DNA of 6,324 bases, taken from the NCBI GenBank assembly GCA_035470525.1, contig DATIQT010000018.1:1-6324 (forward strand), written 5' to 3'. The position numbers were made by a program, and so were the translations under genes. Under the pieces are notes generated by a model, which made no database searches, was not told where the DNA came from, and worked only from the letters and a program-made list of their open reading frames with translations. The first letter of the stretch is position 1. Each line of letters begins with the position of its first letter. This stretch comes from CALXSC01 sp035470525. Lineage in GTDB: Bacteria > Pseudomonadota > Alphaproteobacteria > Rickettsiales > UBA1997. Positions 1-4,310 of the stretch are shown here, in pieces.

Positions 1-18
1 GAAATATACGAGGAGATT

Positions 19-72
19 TAAAATTTTATTGCGATAGCGTATAACTTAATACGGTGAGACAATAAAATTTTA
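19..72. repeat. Small inverted-repeat element, copy 1
   Basis: Perfect 13-bp arms, TAAAATTTTATTG at 19-31 and its reverse complement at 60-72, enclose a 28-bp spacer. A related structure with nearly the same arms lies at 4041-4088; both spacers contain GTATAA and an ACCGT/ACGGT-like motif. Two related copies in one window suggest a dispersed non-coding element rather than a chance hairpin. What it does is unknown. Confidence 0.55.
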
Positions 73-135
73 GAGAGACGAAGGGTGATTAAGGTAAAAG
101 TTAGGTTTAGTTGGTGGTTAAGTGAAAGTTGTTTG

Positions 136-180
136 ACTATAAGTATTGAAATTGTTCAAATTTTATTTGCAGGATGTCTA
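136..180 (+). repeat. End of TAGACCT-family repeat, left copy of a long-range inverted pair
   Basis: Positions 136-172 (37 bp) are the exact reverse complement of 6078-6114. The match continues to 180 / 6070 with 2 mismatches, giving 43 of 45 identical. The copy ends in GCAGGATGTCTA, resembling the GCAGGAGGTCTA tip of the element at 3950-4039. The tip points inward, toward the ATPase genes, so this looks like the right end of an element whose body lies to the left, perhaps outside the window. Confidence 0.75.
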
Positions 181-232
181 TTGTATTTCTTCGTATAAGT
201 GAGTTTAAAAAGGTTAAACCTTTGATAACAGT
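181..232 (+). repeat. 52-bp dispersed repeat, copy 1
   Basis: Matches 4093-4144 in direct orientation with 49 of 52 bases identical (differences at repeat positions 9, 20 and 44). It contains an internal hairpin, AAAGGT-TAA-ACCTTT, flanked by A and T runs, which could act as a weak terminator on either strand. It begins immediately after the repeat tip that ends at 180. Confidence 0.75.
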
Positions 233-299
233 GTCACTAAAAAGTTGCAATGTTTTTGTGAAATGCTTTACGATTAAACAAAATTAGATTCTTGTATTT

Positions 300-317
300 A
301 AGCTAAATTTTTAGCTT
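300..317 (+). terminator. Hairpin with T tract overlapping the atpG stop
   Basis: AAGCTAAA-TT-TTTAGCTT is a perfect palindrome followed on the plus strand by a run of T. In that direction it looks like an intrinsic terminator, although the T run is also the antisense of the lysine-rich atpG C-terminus. The atpG stop codon (311-313) lies inside the hairpin. On the minus strand the hairpin is followed by only a few T residues, so its role in ending the atp transcript is less certain. Confidence 0.4.
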
Positions 318-1198
318 TTTTTTCTTTTTTTAGATACTTGATATCCAGTAACAACATCTAATAGCTCAGCTGTAATTGTACTCTGTCGTTTTTGATTATA
401 TTCTAAAGTCTTATTTCTAATTAATTCATTTATATTTGTTTCTGCACTTTGTAATGTAATTAATCTATTTTTTTGTTCACTTGTTATTGAATTTGCCAAT
501 GCATTATTTAAAATAACAAATATATATTGTTTTAATAAATCTGAAATCAAAACATTATTATTTATTTGCCAATAAGGTATTTTATTTGTAGGCCAAACTT
601 TATTTTTTGCATTTTCCAATAATTTTCTATCAATAGGAATCAATCTAGTTTTCGTAGGAGTTCCATTTGTTGTATCATCACTTGAAGTATAATACAAAAA
701 TACATTGTCTATTTCATTATTTTTTAATTTATTTTCAATGATTTGTAGTAATTCATAAATCATACTAGAAGCATTTTCTATTGAGTTTGGTAAATAAACA
801 GATTTTACTATATTTAATTTTGTTGCCCCCATTAGATTTAACAATCTTTCCCCAATAACAATAACTTGACTATCATCGTTATTCACATCTTCAACAATAA
901 AATTTTTCATTTTGTCGTTAAATCTACCACATAAACCTTGATTAGAACCAAAAACTATCAATAAATTTTTATCTCCGGTTTTTTTAACATATTTTATTTC
1001 TGATATTTTTAAATCTTCTCCATACATCATCATCGCTTGAATACCAAGCTCTACATTTGTTCTATAAGCATACAGAGTTTTTACTATTTTATCATATTTT
1101 TTTATATTAGCAGCAGACAAAGCCTTCATAGTACTAACTACTTGTTTTATACTTTTTGATGTATTTAATGTTTTTTTAAGGCTGTCTAATGTTTCCAT
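311..1198 (-). CDS. atpG: N-type ATPase gamma subunit (central stalk)
   Basis: Gamma is the central rotor shaft that links the membrane c ring to the alpha/beta catalytic head. The 295-residue protein opens with METLDSLKK and the helix VVSTMKALSAANIKKYD (about 20-36), equivalent to the conserved N-terminal gamma helix. It has the conserved VFGSNQGLCGRFN segment (about 82-94). It ends with the other half of the coiled coil, including SEQKNRLITLQSAETNINELI and YNQKRQSTITAELLDVVTGYQV, the canonical C-terminal signature. The N-terminus and length resemble N-ATPase gammas more than those of housekeeping F-ATPases, as I recall the family. The ATG lies only 2 bp after the atpA stop, indicating translational coupling. 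It is the last gene of the cluster, as in N-ATPase operons. The tail KKRKKS is very basic. No disruption is seen. Confidence 0.95.
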   Translation of the reverse strand: METLDSLKKTLNTSKSIKQVVSTMKALSAANIKKYDKIVKTLYAYRTNVELGIQAMMMYGEDLKISEIKYVKKTGDKNLLIVFGSNQGLCGRFNDKMKNFIVEDVNNDDSQVIVIGERLLNLMGATKLNIVKSVYLPNSIENASSMIYELLQIIENKLKNNEIDNVFLYYTSSDDTTNGTPTKTRLIPIDRKLLENAKNKVWPTNKIPYWQINNNVLISDLLKQYIFVILNNALANSITSEQKNRLITLQSAETNINELIRNKTLEYNQKRQSTITAELLDVVTGYQVSKKRKKS

Positions 1199-1200
1199 AA

Positions 1201-2724
1201 TTATTTATTTTTGTATTTTTCTACAATTTCTTTCGCGCTTTCTAAGAAAGTATTAATTTGCACATCAGATAATTTTTCATTTTTTCTAATAGTATTAACC
1301 AAATCTGGAAATTTCTCTTTCATTAAATTAACAACTTCTTTTTCAACAGAAGCGATTTTTTCCAAAGCTATATCATTGAAAGCATCTCTATTTAAACATA
1401 TCAAAATCGCAACCTGTCCTTCAACAGAAACAGTTTCAGATTTATTTTGTTTTAATATTTCTCTAATCAATTTACCTTTATTTATAGTCTTTTGAGTTTG
1501 GTCATCAAGTTTTGTAGCAAATTTTGAAAACATCTCAAGTTCTTCAAATTGTGAAAATTCTATACCTATTCTACCAGCAACTTGTTTAAATGCTTTCAAC
1601 TGGGCTTTACTACCAACTCTTGATACTGACTTTCCAACATCTATTGCAGGGAGTATTCCTTTTTGATAATTTGATGGAGAAAGATATAATTGACCATCTG
1701 TAATTGAAATAACATTTGTAGGAATATAGGCTGAAATATTTTCACCTTCTGTTTCAATAACTGGCAAACTAGTAATTGAACCACCGCCCAACTCTTTCTT
1801 TAAATTAATACTTCTTTCCAAAAGTCTTGAGTGTAGATAAAATACATCACCTGGATAAGCTTCTCTGCCGGGAGATTTTTCAAGTAATAAAGAAATTTCT
1901 CTATAAGTTTTCGCATGTTTTGACAAATCATCATAAACTATCAAAACAGCTTTTCCTTTTTCACAAAAATATTCTGCTATAGATGTAGCACTAAAAGGAG
2001 CTATATATTGTATACCAGGCATACTTGTCGCATTTGCATCAACAACAATAGTATAATCCATCGCATCATGTTCTTGTAATGTATATATAACATTTCTAAC
2101 TGTTGCATCTCTTTGTCCTATAGCACAATAAATACAAATTACATCTTTACCTTTTTGATGTAAAATCGCGTCAATAGCGATAGAAGTTTTTCCGGTTTGT
2201 CTATCTCCAAGAATAAGTTCTCTTTGTCCTCTTCCTATTGGTATTAAACAATCAACAACCTTTATACCAGTTTCAAGCGGTGTATCAACTGATTGCCTAT
2301 CTAAAATTCCCTTAGATGGTCTTTCTGCTGGTAGATATTCTTTACAATTTATACTTCCCAATCCATCAACAGGTCTACCTATACCATCAATAACTCTACC
2401 CATCAATGCTTCTCCAACTGGAACTTCTAAATATTTTTTAGTTCTTTTAACTTCATCACCAACTTTAATTTCTACAGTTTTATCTAATAAAACTACTTTT
2501 ATTAAATCACCCTCCATAACCGCAACAAAACCTAAAAATTTATCTGCAATTATTACAGCTTCATCAAACCCTACTTTTGTCAATCCTTTAACAAGAATTA
2601 TGGAATCTTCTACATGAGATACAACACCAACTTCTTTTTCTACAAGTTTGAAATCCAAGTTATTAATATCATTTAATATACTTTTTTGAACTTCATTAGA
2701 TAAATTTTTATTATTTTCTACCAT
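1201..2724 (-). CDS. atpA: N-type ATPase alpha subunit
   Basis: Alpha forms the hexameric F1-like head with beta; its nucleotide sites are non-catalytic, but its arginine finger acts at the beta sites. At 507 residues it is of normal length (about 513 in E. coli). Visible motifs are the beta-barrel N-domain (about 25-95), Walker A GDRQTGKT (173-180), the Walker B strand AVLIVYDD (259-266), the SPGREAYPGDVFYLHSRLLER block (about 284-304), and SVSRVG with the arginine finger R369. Segments such as DVICIYCAIGQR and the rest of the core look intact. The wording around residues 170-375 is close to N-ATPase alphas from memory. The ATG lies 8 bp after the atpF stop, preceded by an AAGGAATAGG purine stretch that can serve as the ribosome site. 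The partner beta gene (atpD) is not in this window. Confidence 0.97.
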   Translation of the reverse strand: MVENNKNLSNEVQKSILNDINNLDFKLVEKEVGVVSHVEDSIILVKGLTKVGFDEAVIIADKFLGFVAVMEGDLIKVVLLDKTVEIKVGDEVKRTKKYLEVPVGEALMGRVIDGIGRPVDGLGSINCKEYLPAERPSKGILDRQSVDTPLETGIKVVDCLIPIGRGQRELILGDRQTGKTSIAIDAILHQKGKDVICIYCAIGQRDATVRNVIYTLQEHDAMDYTIVVDANATSMPGIQYIAPFSATSIAEYFCEKGKAVLIVYDDLSKHAKTYREISLLLEKSPGREAYPGDVFYLHSRLLERSINLKKELGGGSITSLPVIETEGENISAYIPTNVISITDGQLYLSPSNYQKGILPAIDVGKSVSRVGSKAQLKAFKQVAGRIGIEFSQFEELEMFSKFATKLDDQTQKTINKGKLIREILKQNKSETVSVEGQVAILICLNRDAFNDIALEKIASVEKEVVNLMKEKFPDLVNTIRKNEKLSDVQINTFLESAKEIVEKYKNK

Positions 2725-2732
2725 CGGATTAC

Positions 2733-3464
2733 CTATTCCTTACCAATACTATTTAAAAAATCACTACTTAATTCTCTTACGTCCCAAGACAAAACATAAC
2801 TTTTTACTTTCATTTGTATACCTAAAATTAAATTTGCATCAACCTCAAAATTAATATTAGAAAACTTAATTTTTTTATGTTGCAATGTTTCTTTTATAAT
2901 TTCTTGTTGTTCTGATGTTAATTTATTATTAGATAAAATTAAAACAGTATCGGATCTTAAAGAGTTAATTTCATCAATTTTCTGTAAATTTAATAATTTA
3001 ATCTTTTCAATAAATTTATTTAAAACTTCTTTTTCCAAATCACTATTAGCTATATTTTTAAGAAGCATATTTGAATAACTTACAAATAATTTTCCAAATT
3101 TTTCGTTAAAATTTTCAATTAAACTTTTTTCCTCAAAATCTAAATATTCAGTGAATTTATTTTTTCTAGCAGCGACATCATCTTTTGCTTTTTGTATTTC
3201 AAGTTCTTTAAACTTTTTAATATCCTGTAAAGCTTTATGCTTAAGATCTTCATTTTCCTGCATAAGATTATTTAATTTATTTAAATATTCTTCTTTGAGT
3301 TGTTCGCTTTCACTTAATTTTCTTTCTGTTTCTTCTATTTTCTTTTTGATATCATTTCTTCTTTTTTCAAGAGTTAACAAAACTGGTTTATAAAGAAATT
3401 TATTTAAAATAAAAATTAAAATAACAAAATTGACTAATTGGGCAATTATTGTAAATAATTCCAT
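2733..3464 (-). CDS. atpF: N-type ATPase subunit b with delta-like C-terminal region
   Basis: Subunit b is the peripheral stator stalk anchored in the inner membrane. From the ATG at 3464 the protein has 243 residues, against about 156 for E. coli b. One transmembrane helix (about 5-22, MELFTIIAQLVNFVILIFIL) is followed by KFLYKPV, typical of b, then a highly charged coiled coil (about 30-125). Residues about 170-243 resemble the C-terminal domain of delta/OSCP: VLILSNNKLTSEQQEIIKETL, then INFEVDANLILGIQMKV and a final helix. This explains the lack of a separate atpH gene and is usual for N-ATPases. A start 18 codons upstream (3518) is open but would overlap atpE; the 3464 start leaves 10 bp after the atpE stop and places the membrane helix at the N-terminus, so it is preferred. 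Confidence 0.9.
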   Translation of the reverse strand: MELFTIIAQLVNFVILIFILNKFLYKPVLLTLEKRRNDIKKKIEETERKLSESEQLKEEYLNKLNNLMQENEDLKHKALQDIKKFKELEIQKAKDDVAARKNKFTEYLDFEEKSLIENFNEKFGKLFVSYSNMLLKNIANSDLEKEVLNKFIEKIKLLNLQKIDEINSLRSDTVLILSNNKLTSEQQEIIKETLQHKKIKFSNINFEVDANLILGIQMKVKSYVLSWDVRELSSDFLNSIGKE

Positions 3465-3474
3465 AATTTTTTCA

Positions 3475-3750
3475 TTAGTTGATTCTTGCCAACATTGCAC
3501 TCCAAAATGGATTTGCAAATATTAAAATCATTGAAATAACTAAACAGTAAATTACACATGATTCAACCATCGCCATACTCATAAACAAAACTTTAGTAAT
3601 ATTGGCTGACTCATCAGGTTGTTGAGTGATTGAATGAACTGCTTCTCTTGCTATACCAGCCTCTCCAAATGTTCCGCCTATTGAACCTATACTAATTGAA
3701 AAAGTAGCTGAAATAATTGATACTGTTGCTATAATTGTTAAACTATCCAT
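3475..3750 (-). CDS. atpE: N-type ATPase subunit c (rotor ring, two-carboxylate)
   Basis: The 91-residue hydrophobic hairpin multimerises into the membrane rotor ring and carries the coupling ion. Helix 1 spans about 4-30 and contains GSIGGTFGE, placing a glutamate (E30) where the Na+-binding glutamine sits in Ilyobacter c. The polar loop is REAVHSITQQPDES, with QQP in place of the usual RQP. Helix 2 has MVESCVIY: V62, E63, S64 and Y68 match the known Na+-ligand pattern, with C65 where threonine is usual. ANPFW near the end is typical of N-type c subunits as I recall them. The residues are compatible with Na+ binding, but an N-type ring from Burkholderia has been reported as proton-specific, so the ion is unresolved. 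It is the first gene of its unit here; atpB, which normally precedes it, is missing. Confidence 0.95.
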   Translation of the reverse strand: MDSLTIIATVSIISATFSISIGSIGGTFGEAGIAREAVHSITQQPDESANITKVLFMSMAMVESCVIYCLVISMILIFANPFWSAMLARIN

Positions 3751-3778
3751 AAAATAAAATTAAAATTTTCATGACAAA

Positions 3779-3806
3779 ATTGTACTTTATTTTTTAGAAT
3801 AGTCAA
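3779..3806 (-). promoter_or_regulatory. Sigma-70-like promoter for atpEFAG
   Basis: Read on the minus strand, TTGACT (3806-3801) and TACAAT (3784-3779) are separated by 16 bp, each one base from consensus. Transcription would start near 3772, leaving a leader of only about 20 nt before the atpE ATG at 3750. No Shine-Dalgarno-like purine run is present in that leader. The promoter supports atpE as a genuine first gene rather than an internal fragment of a longer operon cut by the window. Confidence 0.65.
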
Positions 3807-3914
3807 GAATTAATATAAATTTTTCTGGTAATAATTTTTTAAGTATTAACATTATTCTATAATTAAATTTACTTAATTAAGAATGAGTTTATAAATCTCA
3901 AATGGAATTGTTAT

Positions 3915-3930
3915 AGACTTTGTAAAGTCT
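3915..3930. repeat. Short palindrome
   Basis: AGACTTT-GT-AAAGTCT is a perfect 16-bp palindrome about 110 bp upstream of the atpE promoter. The AGACTTTG arm vaguely resembles the AGACCTnnTGC tips of the neighbouring elements, so it may be a decayed end; an operator is an alternative. The evidence is weak either way. Confidence 0.35.
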
Positions 3931-3944
3931 CTTTAATAAACATA

Positions 3945-4044
3945 TTTAATAGACCTCCTGCGAAATAAATTTTTTAAAAAACTCGTCTTTTTTTGCATAA
4001 ATAATTTTTTGAAGAAAAATTTATTTCGCAGGAGGTCTATTAAA
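3945..4044. mobile_element. MITE-like element with perfect terminal inverted repeats
   Basis: Perfect 30-bp inverted repeats lie at 3945-3974 and 4015-4044 around a 40-bp A/T-rich centre. The presumed tips are TAGACCTCCTGCG (from 3950) and its complement (ending at 4039), giving a 90-bp core flanked on both sides by TTAA. The tips recall IS5-family (IS1031-like) terminal repeats, GAGACCTTTGCA-type, from memory. No transposase is present, so movement would need one in trans. Related tips occur at 180, 4212, 5968 and 6070. As RNA it would form a long hairpin. Confidence 0.65.
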
Positions 4045-4088
4045 TTTTATTGCTAAATGTATAATATACACCGTCGCAATAAAATTTA
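4041..4088. repeat. Small inverted-repeat element, copy 2 (nested)
   Basis: Perfect 13-bp arms TAAATTTTATTGC (4041-4053) and complement (4076-4088) surround a 22-bp spacer. It is related to the structure at 19-72. Compared with the left edge, where the repeat tip at 180 is followed directly by the 52-bp repeat at 181, here 53 bp (4040-4092) containing this structure lies between the corresponding points. That is consistent with an insertion at this site. Confidence 0.55.
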
Positions 4089-4092
4089 TTCC

Positions 4093-4144
4093 TTGTATTT
4101 TTTCGTATAAGCGAGTTTAAAAAGGTTAAACCTTTTATAACAGT
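4093..4144 (+). repeat. 52-bp dispersed repeat, copy 2
   Basis: Same orientation as 181-232, with 49 of 52 bases identical. It includes AAAAGGT-TAA-ACCTTTT, a small hairpin bordered by A and T runs that could terminate transcription weakly in either direction between the two divergent genes. Confidence 0.75.
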
Positions 4145-4189
4145 CTCTAAATTTATCATATAAAACACTCATACTTATTGAAAGATCGT

Positions 4190-4212
4190 AAATTATTTAT
4201 GTAACAGGTCTA
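4190..4212 (+). repeat. Repeat end, AAATTATTTATGTA..AGGTCTA
   Basis: 21 of 23 bases match 5946-5968. It ends in AGGTCTA like the tips of the other elements, so it looks like a solitary right end of the same broad family, of the ATGTA rather than the GCAGG subtype. No clear left partner is visible. Confidence 0.5.
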
Positions 4213-4237
4213 TTCTTAATATTTTCTTATAAAACTA

Positions 4238-4267
4238 TTGACTTTGAGAAAAAAATTTATTTATCTT
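4238..4267 (+). promoter_or_regulatory. Putative promoter for the racemase gene
   Basis: TTGACT at 4238-4243 is a good -35 box. TATCTT at 4262-4267, 18 bp on, is a moderate -10 box. Transcription would start about 35-40 nt upstream of the ATG at 4311. The -35 sequence is the same TTGACT used upstream of atpE. The high A+T background makes chance matches likely. Confidence 0.4.
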
Positions 4268-4301
4268 TTAATAGTTATTTATTTATTAAATTATTATTTT
4301 G

Positions 4302-4307
4302 GGAGAG
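4302..4307 (+). promoter_or_regulatory. Ribosome binding site deciding the racemase start
   Basis: GGAGAG lies 3 bp before ATG at 4311, and its GGAG core 5 bp before. This selects the ATG over the upstream in-frame TTG at 4299, which would place the Shine-Dalgarno sequence inside the coding region. Confidence 0.8.
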
Positions 4308-4310
4308 ATA

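Larger units (their letters stand above)
1..310. other. Repeat-rich intergenic region, no supported gene
   Basis: No convincing coding sequence. From left to right it holds a 13-bp inverted repeat (19-31 / 60-72), a C-poor stretch (about 69-135), an end of the TAGACCT-type repeat family (136-180), a 52-bp repeat shared with the middle intergenic region (181-232), and the downstream flank of atpG. The only small open frame (GTG at 85 to TAA at 196-198, 37 codons) runs into the repeats and was not called. Confidence 0.7.
3751..4310. other. Divergent repeat-rich intergenic region
   Basis: This gap of about 560 bp separates atpE from the divergent racemase gene. It contains the atpE promoter, a 16-bp palindrome (3915-3930), a 90-bp MITE-like element with its flanks (3945-4044), a nested inverted-repeat insertion (4040-4092), a 52-bp repeat (4093-4144), a lone repeat end (4190-4212) and a putative racemase promoter. 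Reading the minus strand, I see no remnant of atpB or another ATPase gene. Confidence 0.75.

Noticed and set aside
85..198. Small GTG-initiated open frame (37 codons) preceded by a purine-rich GAGAGACGAAGG
   Set aside because: More than half of it lies within dispersed repeats (136-180 and 181-232), and the short hydrophobic translation resembles nothing I know. Coding is possible but unsupported.
1211..1495. Plus-strand open frame of 94 codons
   Set aside because: It lies wholly antisense to atpA, its translation is low-complexity and Phe/Ser/Leu-rich, and it matches no family I recognise.
3151..3393. Plus-strand open frame of 80 codons
   Set aside because: Antisense to the coiled-coil part of atpF; the Ser/Leu/Phe-rich translation is the mirror of Lys/Glu-rich coding sequence.
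3465..3518. Longer atpF start giving 18 extra residues
   Set aside because: It would overlap atpE by 44 bp and place a polar stretch before the membrane helix; the ATG at 3464 gives the standard b-subunit N-terminus.
2733..3750. Loss of the delta subunit as evidence of a degraded ATPase
   Set aside because: The delta-like sequence is present at the C-terminus of the b subunit, as expected for N-type enzymes, and all four reading frames are intact.
4031..4036. GGAGGT as a strong Shine-Dalgarno site in the intergenic region
   Set aside because: It is part of the repeat tip GCAGGAGGTCTA, and no start codon with a meaningful open frame follows.
3945..4144. CRISPR array
   Set aside because: The repeats here are inverted or single copies of different sequences, without regular direct repeats and uniform spacers.
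4299..4310. TTG start for the racemase, four codons upstream
   Set aside because: The GGAGAG ribosome site lies between the TTG and the ATG at 4311, so the ATG is the start.
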